NCBI GenBank assembly: GCA_036392795.1
Contig: DASVXH010000024.1
Coordinates: 1 to 27,931 of the forward strand
Reading direction: 5' to 3'
Length of the DNA: 27,931 nucleotides
Source of the DNA: JARIHD01 sp036392795
GTDB lineage: Bacteria; Patescibacteriota; Saccharimonadia; Saccharimonadales; UBA4665
The notes beneath the pieces are model-generated. The model was not told where the DNA came from and ran no database searches. It worked only from the letters and a program-made list of their open reading frames with translations. Positions 6,600 to 14,348 of the stretch are shown here, piece after piece. Positions within the stretch are counted from its first letter, which is position 1. Each line of letters starts with the position of its first letter. A program made the translations under genes and the position numbers.

Positions 6600-8150
6600 A
6601 TGGTAGCACTACCCGAAGGGCACGGAGACGTACCCGAACCCCAGTTTCATATTATTCCCGTCGCCAACTGCGACACTACTATGGTGGGTCTGGATCAGCG
6701 GGATGTTATCTATCCGCTAAGCACGCCAGCAGTCAGCCTCCTGCTTAAGTGGCAAGAGGCGCCGGACCGTTACTTTACCGCAAGGGAGCTTCAGCAGTTC
6801 GTTAACAGCAACATCGAGGTTGGGCAATTGCTTTCGGTCACAGGTGTCAGTGATGCCCTGCGGGAAATTTGGCTTATTGACCGTATGCGACGACTCTCGA
6901 ACGAACAGGCGCTCATTGAAAGATCTCAAAATGAATACCTGCTGGTGCCTGGCTACACGATACGACACATAGTCGGCCGGGAAATTGCCGAGTTTCAGAC
7001 TCTGGCGCTTTGCAGCGGTCTCAGCCTCAAGGAAACGGTTGCCCGCTGCCTGGAAGGACTACCGTTGGCAGAAGGGCAGGATCTAAGCCATGTTTTGCCG
7101 CGGCCACTCCCTGGAAACCTTGCGCTGCTATCGGTTATTGACGTCGAGCTTCCCGACGAACCCGCTATACCCATGACCGATATTTGGCAGCCAGACCAAA
7201 CTGTTCCAGTACTATCTCTGTCTTTTCCGCAGCTTCAAAAGTCGCCCGCGCCTCAACCCATCGGGCCCTTGTTAGTCGAAAAATCCGCGTCCGAACCTGC
7301 GTCCGTAGTACTAGATCCAAAATCAGCCCCTGCTATTGTTCCAAAGCCCGCAACGCCGCGTCCCAAACCTACACCACCCCCCAGACAAGAGGTTTTCGTT
7401 CCGCCTGCGGCGCTGCCAAAAGACAGTATCCATCCGTCTAGTCTGGTCTATTTGGCCCGCGAAAAAGGGGACAATCCGGCGTACTACGCCCTACGCGACC
7501 GCGACCGCCGCACCATGAACCATCCGACCGAACAGCAAAAACTAAAAGAAGATCTAAAGCGCTACGTATATGAAGGCCTGCTGGCAGCGCGCAACCGCGC
7601 TCTTTCTGACGATGAGCGCGCTAGTAAAACTGTGCGACTTGCCGGGGCGCTCAAACTCATTCTAGAACATCGTATCGAACAAAATACCAAAATAGCAGGA
7701 CACTACAAGGGGTGGGAGCTTTTACGCGAGCAAGAGCTGCGCCGAATTGCGGACGAATCGTCTATTTTTGTCTTTATGCAGCAAATGTTCAATCCCAATA
7801 CAGCGCGTGCACCTCAGCTGCTTGCAGCCGCCATGCGGAGTGGTATAGTTGAGACACTATTTCAGCAAACAAAGGACGCCAGTCTGAGGTCCGGAGTCGA
7901 CAAAAAAATGCATGGAATAGCAGCCGCTATCCGGATGATTAAGCGCGAAGGCAATGAGCCCACACTTGCGGCGGTTGCCGAACGCCTAGAATTACCACAA
8001 GAACAGGTTGCAATATTACACAAGGTCTATCACAAGACAATAGAGTGGTGCATAACGAATACCCGCGGAAAACGCACACGCCCGGCTGCTCAAAAAGCCT
8101 TAGAGAAATTTCGAAGCAGCTCGATCACTCTTTCTACCGAGGCAATCTGA
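6600..8150 (+). CDS. multidomain HTH protein with sigma-region-3-like C-terminus, 516 aa (hypothetical)
   Basis: I do not recognise a named family. About residues 35-125 look like a small mixed alpha/beta, possibly winged-helix, domain (STPAVSLLLKWQEAPDRYF, then SVTGVSDALREIWLIDRM). Residues about 205-275 form a Pro/Ala/Lys-rich disordered linker. The C-terminal part is helical, and residues 444-480 (IRMIKREGNEPTLAAVAERL then ELPQEQVAIL) closely resemble region 3 of sigma-70 factors, where a GREPT..EIA pattern is typical. I see no region 2 or region 4 signature, so it is not a complete sigma factor; a transcription or DNA-binding accessory role is inference. The last 20 residues are encoded in the 61 bp that overlap, on the opposite strand, the end of the trehalose gene. 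Confidence 0.6.
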   Translation: MVALPEGHGDVPEPQFHIIPVANCDTTMVGLDQRDVIYPLSTPAVSLLLKWQEAPDRYFTARELQQFVNSNIEVGQLLSVTGVSDALREIWLIDRMRRLSNEQALIERSQNEYLLVPGYTIRHIVGREIAEFQTLALCSGLSLKETVARCLEGLPLAEGQDLSHVLPRPLPGNLALLSVIDVELPDEPAIPMTDIWQPDQTVPVLSLSFPQLQKSPAPQPIGPLLVEKSASEPASVVLDPKSAPAIVPKPATPRPKPTPPPRQEVFVPPAALPKDSIHPSSLVYLAREKGDNPAYYALRDRDRRTMNHPTEQQKLKEDLKRYVYEGLLAARNRALSDDERASKTVRLAGALKLILEHRIEQNTKIAGHYKGWELLREQELRRIADESSIFVFMQQMFNPNTARAPQLLAAAMRSGIVETLFQQTKDASLRSGVDKKMHGIAAAIRMIKREGNEPTLAAVAERLELPQEQVAILHKVYHKTIEWCITNTRGKRTRPAAQKALEKFRSSSITLSTEAI

Positions 8151-10288
8151 AACCGGGCGGCCGTGTCGGCTAGGCCAACCTTTAAGGTAAAGGCCTCATC
8201 CGGTAAGGCACGAAACATGTCTTCATCTGTATAATCGTCGCCGATACACATTATAAAATCGGCTGGATGTAAGGCTAGCAGATCTTCGGCAACAGCGCCC
8301 TTTCGCACATTGCGTGGCTTCATTTCTATAATTTTAGCGCCATTATGAATCTCGATGTCGGTATTGCCTAGCAATTGCGCGAGTTCATAACGCAAACTGG
8401 CATTGCGGGCCGAGGCTAGCTCGGTCGCCACATTTCGGTAGTGCCAGACAACAGCGAAGTCTTTTTCTTCGACGCGGGCGCCGGGCGTGCGTTCGGCATA
8501 TTGTTGAAGCAAAGGAATAATGAGTTTTTTCTGTTCATGCATGGTAGCCTGTTGCTGCAGCCATTCACCCTCGTTTTTAATAAACGCACCATGTTCAGCC
8601 GCCAAGGCAACATGCAAATGACCAAACCAGTCTTCTAGCGTTACGCGTGGGCGGCCACTAACAATACAAACGGTAGTCCGAGGCAAGGCCGTCAGCCTCT
8701 CAATCAGATGCAGCAAAGCAGCAGAAGGAATGGCTTGTTCGGGGCGGGCAGCGAAACCGCGCAAGGTACCATCGTAGTCCAGCAGCAAGATTCGGCTTTT
8801 GGCAGCCTTGGCGGCGCGTACGAGTTTATTTTCGGTGTCCACCGATAACAGCTTACTACTTTCACGCAATTGTAGCCGTTTGCAAGCCTGTAGCTGCTCA
8901 ATAAAGTCAGCCGCCCAGCGCTGAACGGTATATTGCGCCAGCCGGCGCTGCATAATCCGCAGCCTAGACAGTTGCTCTTTTTTTGGCATAGTGAGCGCCT
9001 GACGTAACGCTACTACAATCGAGTCAATGTCATTTGGATTGATGCGCAGCGCCTCTGGCAGTTCGTCTATTGCACCGGTCATTTCACTCAAAATCAATAC
9101 ACCGGAGGTATGCTGCTTGGCCGCGACATATTCTTTAGCCACCAAGTTCATACCGTCTCGCAAAGGCGTTAGCAGGGCGACCTCGGCGTGAGCAAAGAGC
9201 GCCAATACCTGTTCGAACGGCAAATTTTTGAACTGATAGGAGATAGGCGTCCAGTCAACCGTGCCGTACGCCCCGTTGATTCGTCCAATAGCCTGCTCGA
9301 TAGCTTCACGCAGGTCCTTATAGCTTTCAACCTCGGTTCGAGACGGCACCGCCACAATCAGAAGTACGATCTTTTTTACATAAGATGGGTAACGTCTTAA
9401 AAAGGCTTCGAACGCCTCGAGTCGTTTTATAATGCCCTTGGAATAATCCAGCCGGTCCACGGACAAAATCAATTTTTTGCCCTTATAGTGCTGTTCCAGG
9501 GTTGCGATTTCGCGCTTAGTAGCCGCATTATCTAGCGCCGCCACAAATTTGGAATAGTCGATGCCGATAGGAAAGGCATCGATCTTGACCACACGCTCGC
9601 CCATAATGATCGAGCCATGACTGGTAGGCAAGCCCAAAATGCGCGCCACACTGCTAAGGAAGTGGCGCGCATAATCAAAAATATGAAACCCGATCAAGTC
9701 GGCACCTAGCAGACCTTGCAATATTTCCGCCCGTTCCGGCAACATTCTAAAAATTTCGTACGACGGGAAAGGGATATGCAGAAAAAACCCGATACTGCTA
9801 TCCGGCAACGCTGTGCGTACCTGGGCGGGCAGTAACATCAGGTGATAATCGTGAATCCAAATAAGATCCTTTGGGTCGGCGATAGTTACAACAGCTTTTT
9901 TATAGAGCGAATGTACTTCTTTGTAAGCCCGCCAGTAAGCACTGTCGTATTGCGCCAGCGACTGAAAATAATGGAACAGCGGCCAGAGCGTATCATTGGC
10001 GTAGCCCTCATAAAAAAGACGCACCTGCTGGCGCGTCAAAAACACCGGATAACAGTTATGCCGACGTAAATGTTTGATTATGGCGGTCCTTTCGGCCGGC
10101 GTTAGTTCGTCGGCTGCAATGCCGGGCCACCCAATCCACTGGCGGTCGAACTGATTGCCGTCACCACCAATCGACGCCATAGCAGTCGCTAGTCCACCGG
10201 AACTGGGCGTAAAAACCAACTCGCCGTTTCGTTTGGATACGCTGATAGGCAGCCGATTAGAAACAATAACCACCGACTGGCGCGTCAT
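8090..10288 (-). CDS. otsAB: bifunctional trehalose-6-phosphate synthase/phosphatase (OtsA-OtsB fusion)
   Basis: One 732-aa chain that can make trehalose from UDP- or ADP-glucose plus glucose-6-phosphate and then dephosphorylate it. Residues 1 to about 470 are a GT20 synthase: VSNRLP (9-14), SGGLA (30-34), WIGWPG (51-56), WIHDYHLMLLP (144-154), HIPFPS (171-176), the VDRLDYSKG block (277-285), and LRDGMNLVAKEY (376-387). After a helical linker, residues about 495-732 are an HAD phosphatase of the OtsB type: LLLDYDGTL (501-509, with the two catalytic Asp), SGRP (544-547), HGAFI, and a late GDDYTDEDMF. Fused forms are known in eukaryotes and several bacteria. No good Shine-Dalgarno is visible; TACAAT at 10310-10315 is a candidate -10. 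The 3' end overlaps the gene at 6600 by 61 bp. Confidence 0.95.
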   Translation of the reverse strand: MTRQSVVIVSNRLPISVSKRNGELVFTPSSGGLATAMASIGGDGNQFDRQWIGWPGIAADELTPAERTAIIKHLRRHNCYPVFLTRQQVRLFYEGYANDTLWPLFHYFQSLAQYDSAYWRAYKEVHSLYKKAVVTIADPKDLIWIHDYHLMLLPAQVRTALPDSSIGFFLHIPFPSYEIFRMLPERAEILQGLLGADLIGFHIFDYARHFLSSVARILGLPTSHGSIIMGERVVKIDAFPIGIDYSKFVAALDNAATKREIATLEQHYKGKKLILSVDRLDYSKGIIKRLEAFEAFLRRYPSYVKKIVLLIVAVPSRTEVESYKDLREAIEQAIGRINGAYGTVDWTPISYQFKNLPFEQVLALFAHAEVALLTPLRDGMNLVAKEYVAAKQHTSGVLILSEMTGAIDELPEALRINPNDIDSIVVALRQALTMPKKEQLSRLRIMQRRLAQYTVQRWAADFIEQLQACKRLQLRESSKLLSVDTENKLVRAAKAAKSRILLLDYDGTLRGFAARPEQAIPSAALLHLIERLTALPRTTVCIVSGRPRVTLEDWFGHLHVALAAEHGAFIKNEGEWLQQQATMHEQKKLIIPLLQQYAERTPGARVEEKDFAVVWHYRNVATELASARNASLRYELAQLLGNTDIEIHNGAKIIEMKPRNVRKGAVAEDLLALHPADFIMCIGDDYTDEDMFRALPDEAFTLKVGLADTAARFQIASVERVIELLRNFSKAF

Positions 10289-10402
10289 ATTTATAACAAT
10301 TCTAAGTCCATTGTAGACAACTATATAGCACGATTTGCGTGAGGTTGCATAGCGGCATTTTTACACCCAAATTTCGGCACAACCTATTTATAAAATCACA
10401 GG

Positions 10403-10420
10403 GCAGCATACTTTTGCTGC
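10403..10420. other. inverted repeat upstream of the glycosyltransferase gene
   Basis: GCAGCA (10403-10408) and TGCTGC (10415-10420) form a perfect 6-bp inverted repeat with a six-base centre, in the roughly 200-bp region between the divergent trehalose and glycosyltransferase genes. It could be an operator for either gene or a small hairpin. No matching regulator can be assigned. Confidence 0.3.
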
Positions 10421-10458
10421 ACAAATTCTTACATACGTCCAGGGAGGGGGCGTTGTAA

Positions 10459-10482
10459 TATAGTAAAGCCTTTCTAAGGAGG
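10459..10482 (+). promoter_or_regulatory. -10 box and strong Shine-Dalgarno of the glycosyltransferase
   Basis: TATAGT (10459-10464) is a plausible -10 and AAGGAGG (10476-10482) is a near-perfect ribosome binding site, nine bases before ATG 10492. This gene uses the leadered mode of initiation. Confidence 0.6.
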
Positions 10483-10491
10483 TTTTTAAAA

Positions 10492-11676
10492 ATGATTTCA
10501 TTCGTATGGTCATCCAAGTACCCGTTCCTAGCCGGTACAGGTGGCTCCGAAAACTACACCGCTGGTCAGGTTCGCGAACTGATGCGCCGCGGAATAGAAA
10601 CGCGAATAATAACCTTGGGACATGGCACATCCGATGGCCGCGACGATTTTCCGGACATTCCATTTCTAGCTCTGGACAAAAAGGAGCACCTCTCCGAACT
10701 TGATGACACGATCGTTTTTATTACCTACCCTCTAAATGTATCCACAAAGCATAAATCCTACGTGATTTTGCACTGCCCACCACTGTCGTGTGCGCGGCGC
10801 GATCCGCTATTTGAGCCTAAGGCTTTCGTGGGCAAAAAACTCATTACACCCAGTCGCTACGCCGCTAAACTATGGAGCAAACAGGCCCGCCAGACTGGCC
10901 GTGATATTGCCACCGTATATCCATTCGCCGAAGACTGTTTTAGCCGGGTCCAACGTCCGGCGCGCAAGGGTAAAAAGACCCGGATTCTATTTGCCGGCCG
11001 CTTAACACCAGACAAGGGCGTCTATACTCTACTCGCATCACTCCACATGGACAAAATGCAAGATTTGGACTATGAACTGACCATGACCTCGGCATGCAGT
11101 CATCCCAAAGAAGGGCAGGTGGTCCGGGCAATATTGGAAGCTCACCCTTGGGTTAACCTGGTGCCCGCCCGCCGCTCACCTCAGGAAATGGCCGAGCTCA
11201 TGGCCGAACACGATATAGTCGTTATGCCATCGACCGACATTTTTTGGCATGAGGCATTCGGCATTTTATCAGTCGAGGCCCAACACGCCGGCTGTCGTGT
11301 CGTTGCTTCCAAGGCCGGAGGTATTCCCGAAACCAACACTGGCAGTAGTATTTTAGTCAAAGCCGATGACCCCCAGGCGCTAGCCAACGGCCTGGCCAAA
11401 GCCGCCGCACTTGGCCCGCTTACCACATTCGAACGGGCCAAAGCATCGACCAAATTTACTGTAGCCAATTCGGTCGACACTTTACTACAGACAATTGAAG
11501 AAACCAGCCGCCTGGCTATGCTGCCTCAAAAAATGCTGCCTCATATGAAAGCAGTTCGACGGAAGTTGTCTCAGCAAAAACTTCAACTAGTGGAGAGCGT
11601 GGATCACTTGAAACAAGACACCTACGCAGTGTTAGGTCAAGCTCGCAAACGACAGCCTCACCCGAAAAATTTATAA
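10492..11676 (+). CDS. GT4-family glycosyltransferase
   Basis: A GT-B fold glycosyltransferase of 394 aa. The N-terminal half has the donor-side glycine-rich loop (FLAGTGGSENY, 12-22). The C-terminal half has ILFAGRLTPDKGVYTLL (165-181), VVMPSTDIFWHEAFGILSVE (243-262) with the E-x7-E pair Glu254/Glu262, and AGGIPE (275-280). It is cytosolic with no membrane helix. The substrate cannot be read from sequence; in this carbohydrate block it may act on a polysaccharide, glycolipid or storage glucan. The fold normally ends near residue 340. Residues 342-394, a basic helical tail, lie entirely within the 161 bp that overlap the GH13 gene on the other strand. They look like a late extension. Confidence 0.9.
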   Translation: MISFVWSSKYPFLAGTGGSENYTAGQVRELMRRGIETRIITLGHGTSDGRDDFPDIPFLALDKKEHLSELDDTIVFITYPLNVSTKHKSYVILHCPPLSCARRDPLFEPKAFVGKKLITPSRYAAKLWSKQARQTGRDIATVYPFAEDCFSRVQRPARKGKKTRILFAGRLTPDKGVYTLLASLHMDKMQDLDYELTMTSACSHPKEGQVVRAILEAHPWVNLVPARRSPQEMAELMAEHDIVVMPSTDIFWHEAFGILSVEAQHAGCRVVASKAGGIPETNTGSSILVKADDPQALANGLAKAAALGPLTTFERAKASTKFTVANSVDTLLQTIEETSRLAMLPQKMLPHMKAVRRKLSQQKLQLVESVDHLKQDTYAVLGQARKRQPHPKNL

Positions 11677-13210
11677 GCGCCACATAGCGTTTGCCTTGAA
11701 AGCTCCGTACGTACCCCAAAACGTGCGGAGCTGCTATGGGCAACACCTGAAAACTACCATGGCGAAGTGCCGGCGTGACTTTGCGCAGGCGAATAAGTTT
11801 TTTGTACAAGTTCAGGAACGAGTAGGGTAGATATGTTTGCATGGTGACGTTTCGCTCCTGGTAGTCCGGCGCCAACGGCAGCCACGTACTAGTGCCGGCA
11901 GAAAAGCCAGCGTTCGGTTCGGCAGACCACTGCATTGGCGTGCGTTCAGGGTCGCGCCCTCCACCGGCCGTCGCACCGCCCGCCGTGGCCGGGTCTTGTA
12001 TACGGTCGGCCGGAATACTAACATTCTGCATACCAATTTCTTCACCGTAATAGACAAAAGTCATGCCGGGCAACGTACATTGCATCACAGCAATGCCACG
12101 AGCAGCGACTTCTGGCCAACGGCTGGCCAGCCGGTACTGGTCGTGATTACCAAAGGCATAGCTGGCAATGGCCTGCGGTCCGATTGTCTTTAGCGCGGCA
12201 TGAAAATCCGCCAATGACGTACGCCAGGTTTTGGCCTGCCAAGGTAATACCAGTCCATCAAAATTGAACGGCGCGGCCACCTGCGGATCAACTGCCTTAT
12301 AAAAGGCCAAATACGACTCCAGCGAACTCTTTAACTCGGGGTAGGCTTCGGTCACCATAAAACATTGGCGCTCGGCATAGGTCGGTTCTTTTAAAATGGC
12401 AGCCATGTCAGATAAATAGGTATACACTTCGGGCCACGCCATACTATTCTCATGGCGCAGCGTGTGATAATTGGTATGCGAATCGCTTTTGGCGTAGGCC
12501 GGGTGTACAGGCGGATCATCCGTAAAGTCCGGATTTTTTGCCATCCAGTACACGGCATCCACCCGGAATCCGTCCACACCCAGATCCAGCCAAAACCGCA
12601 TAACATTATAGATGGCCTCGCGCACAGCAGAGTTTGTCCAGTTCAGATCGGGCTGCTTTGCATGAAAACTATGGAGATAAAACTGCTGGCGCACCTCATT
12701 CCACTGCCAGGCCGATTGACCGGTTAGTACGTCCAGCCAGTTGTTTGGAGGCAAGGGCTTACCGTCGTCAGCCGTGCCAGCAGCGTCCTTCCATATGTAC
12801 CAATCGCTGCGAGCATTGTCGCGCGACGATCGTGATTCGACGAACCAAGGATGCTCGTCAGAGGTGTGGTTGGGCACCAGGTCAATCATAATCCGGATGC
12901 CGCGATGATGCGCATCGTCCAGCAGGTTCCTAAAATCGTCCAGCGTACCGAACTGTGGATCAACATTGCAATAATCAGCAATATCGTAGCCAAAATCAGC
13001 CATTGGCGACGGATAGAAGGGCGACAGCCAGATGGCGGTAATACCTAACTCCTCCAGGTAGTCTAACCGACTGATAATGCCTGGAATATCGCCTACACCG
13101 TCGCCGTTAGAATCTTGAAAGCTGCGCGGATAAATCTGATACACGACCGCGCCATCCACCCAACGCCGGGGAGAATTATTTGCAGCCGCACCCGTTGTTT
13201 GCGTATTCAT
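11516..13210 (-). CDS. GH13 alpha-glucosidase (oligo-1,6-glucosidase type)
   Basis: A 564-aa GH13 (alpha-amylase family) glucosidase that likely cleaves terminal alpha-glucosyl linkages in malto- or isomalto-oligosaccharides or sucrose-like sugars. Landmarks are VYQIYPRSFQDSNGDGVGD (23-41, including the calcium loop), MIDLVPNHTSDEHPWF (108-123), the QPDLNW region-V motif (186-191), DGFRVDAVYWM with nucleophile Asp218, VTEAYPE with acid/base Glu288, and FGNHD with Asp357. The C-terminal 80 residues form the usual beta domain (YVALINFS; then SYEAAF). There is no signal peptide, so it works in the cytoplasm on imported or stored glucans; a transglycosylating or trehalose-related role is possible but not shown. 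Its 3' end runs 161 bp into the antisense strand of the glycosyltransferase gene. Confidence 0.92.
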   Translation of the reverse strand: MNTQTTGAAANNSPRRWVDGAVVYQIYPRSFQDSNGDGVGDIPGIISRLDYLEELGITAIWLSPFYPSPMADFGYDIADYCNVDPQFGTLDDFRNLLDDAHHRGIRIMIDLVPNHTSDEHPWFVESRSSRDNARSDWYIWKDAAGTADDGKPLPPNNWLDVLTGQSAWQWNEVRQQFYLHSFHAKQPDLNWTNSAVREAIYNVMRFWLDLGVDGFRVDAVYWMAKNPDFTDDPPVHPAYAKSDSHTNYHTLRHENSMAWPEVYTYLSDMAAILKEPTYAERQCFMVTEAYPELKSSLESYLAFYKAVDPQVAAPFNFDGLVLPWQAKTWRTSLADFHAALKTIGPQAIASYAFGNHDQYRLASRWPEVAARGIAVMQCTLPGMTFVYYGEEIGMQNVSIPADRIQDPATAGGATAGGGRDPERTPMQWSAEPNAGFSAGTSTWLPLAPDYQERNVTMQTYLPYSFLNLYKKLIRLRKVTPALRHGSFQVLPIAAPHVLGYVRSFQGKRYVALINFSGEAVVCELDLTLRRCLVSSDPRSPLVEVFAETTSVELLSYEAAFFEAA

Positions 13211-13221
13211 ATATACAATTA

Positions 13222-13250
13222 ACCATAACGTGCCGAGGGCTGTTTGTAAA
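13222..13250 (-). promoter_or_regulatory. promoter of the alpha-glucosidase
   Basis: Minus-strand -35 TTTACA (13245-13250), a 17-base spacer and a -10 TATGGT (13222-13227), 11 bases before the ATG at 13210. No Shine-Dalgarno is visible in the short leader. Confidence 0.5.
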
Positions 13251-13269
13251 AAATTACTCTAGACAGTCA

Positions 13270-13372
13270 AGAACCGTCTGCTGGCTGGGCACTGGGCCTA
13301 CAGCGCCCAGCGAGACAAGGCCGCTTTACTTTAGCCGGCGAGCGAGTGCCCAGCCAGCTAGCAGACGGTTCT
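13270..13372. repeat. long imperfect inverted repeat, possible structured RNA or relic element
   Basis: The left arm (13270-13293, 24 nt) and right arm (13345-13372, 28 nt) are perfect reverse complements except for four extra bases, AGCT, in the right arm. Pairing is 13 bp, bulge, then 11 bp. The 51-nt middle contains a second hairpin, CTGGGC (13292-13297) with GCCCAG (13305-13310), sharing two bases with the left arm, and a weaker GC-rich pairing around 13319-13340. There is no T-tract, so it is not a standard terminator. It sits between the divergent promoters of the glucosidase and the gene at 13454. A TACTCT at 13255-13260 could start a plus-strand transcript just before the first arm. 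It may be a structured RNA, a palindromic mobile relic or a regulatory cruciform; I cannot decide. Confidence 0.6.
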
Positions 13373-13440
13373 GTGCTGGCCGACGACCGGTGTCGCCTGG
13401 GTTCTGATCCGAGATGTTGGCCCATGGTATTTTAAAGAGC

Positions 13441-13446
13441 TATAAT
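13441..13446 (+). promoter_or_regulatory. consensus -10 TATAAT, leaderless start at 13454
   Basis: A perfect TATAAT ends seven bases before ATG 13454. There is no ribosome binding site. Confidence 0.6.
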
Positions 13447-13453
13447 ACCTCGT

Positions 13454-14296
13454 ATGGACAAGACGAAAAAAGACCAGCACTCAGCCGAAAAGTCTGCGGA
13501 AAAAATCAAACTAACACAGCAGCACATCGTTCGCGTCCTAGCAGTCGTTGTGCTAGCGGCCATCGCATTTGTAGTACTTTTGTACGGCTATGCGTTTACA
13601 TCGTCTCCAGCCACAGTACGAAAGCCTCAGTTTGAGCATTTTCATTTTCGCACGCAAATTATCGTAGAGGGCCGGTCGGTTAATTTCGCCGGCGATACAT
13701 TCCAAGAAGGCTACGCCAAAGATAACTGCAACGTCGATATTGCCACCAGCCCGTTCCATTTTCATGATAAAAAGGACCAAATGACGCACGTTCACTGGAA
13801 AGACATGACCGGGGGTCAGTTCCTCAAATACTACGGCTGGAACCTGACCGGGGGACCCGGCAGTATGCTTGGGTATCGGTTCGACAGCCTTCCACGGGTC
13901 AATCGCGTGCCCATTCACGGCAAGAATCTACCAGACATTCCCAAAGGCGCCACCTTTTATATCTACAGCGGCGATCAGCAATCGCACCAACAGCGCTCCT
14001 GGGATCACTTCCTAAAACAAGACCTGGAAAGTTTTTTTGGCAAAGAAAGCAGTGTTGGAGAACCATCGGTTAGCCTGTGGGATAGGCTATTTCCCAAGGC
14101 CATAGCCCACGCCGGACACGACCACGAACCCGTCCCGACAAACGAAGCCGAGGCCCAGGAGGCTAATCTGCAAAGAATCAACAACCTTATCGGTAACGTC
14201 GTCATTTTTGTCCAAAAGGACAAGCCAACCAGCGCACAAGTCGATGATCGCTTTAACGATCTTGAACCCTTGACTGCCAGCACCTGCAGCGGCTAA
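13454..14296 (+). CDS. membrane-anchored histidine-rich extracytoplasmic protein (hypothetical)
   Basis: A 280-aa protein with a charged cytoplasmic N-terminus (1-24), one transmembrane helix (about 27-45), and a long extracytoplasmic domain. I recognise no named family. The outer domain is rich in histidine: EHFHF (61-65), FHFHDKKDQMTHVHW (101-115), and near the C-terminus HAGHDHEP. Such clusters commonly bind copper, zinc or nickel. Two cysteines (Cys92 and one four residues from the end) could pair. A near-C-terminal block with LIGNVVIFVQ may form a beta strand closing the domain. The neighbouring minus-strand operon encodes DUF305 and DUF4396 proteins, also His/Met-rich and membrane-linked, which supports a metal-related role by context only. 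The start is fixed by the TATAAT box seven bases upstream. Confidence 0.65.
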   Translation: MDKTKKDQHSAEKSAEKIKLTQQHIVRVLAVVVLAAIAFVVLLYGYAFTSSPATVRKPQFEHFHFRTQIIVEGRSVNFAGDTFQEGYAKDNCNVDIATSPFHFHDKKDQMTHVHWKDMTGGQFLKYYGWNLTGGPGSMLGYRFDSLPRVNRVPIHGKNLPDIPKGATFYIYSGDQQSHQQRSWDHFLKQDLESFFGKESSVGEPSVSLWDRLFPKAIAHAGHDHEPVPTNEAEAQEANLQRINNLIGNVVIFVQKDKPTSAQVDDRFNDLEPLTASTCSG

Positions 14297-14308
14297 AACC
14301 ACCAAAAA

Positions 14309-14320
14309 CCTGGTGCCAGG
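14309..14320. other. small inverted repeat between two plus-strand genes
   Basis: CCTGG-TG-CCAGG, a 12-base inverted repeat with no T-tract, located 13 nt after the stop of the histidine-rich protein gene and just upstream of the next promoter. It could be an operator or a weak hairpin. Confidence 0.3.
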
Positions 14321-14331
14321 ACCTATCTTTC

Positions 14332-14340
14332 TGCTACTAT
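14332..14340 (+). promoter_or_regulatory. extended -10 promoter, leaderless start at 14349
   Basis: TGC followed by TACTAT, ending eight bases before ATG 14349, with no ribosome binding site. Confidence 0.5.
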
Positions 14341-14348
14341 AGACGCTT

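Noticed and set aside
11837..12193. 118-codon ORF antisense to the alpha-glucosidase gene (and similar long antisense frames in the trehalose, kinase and helicase genes)
   Set aside because: Arg/Thr/Pro-rich shadow translations with no start signals; the opposite strand encodes well-conserved enzymes.
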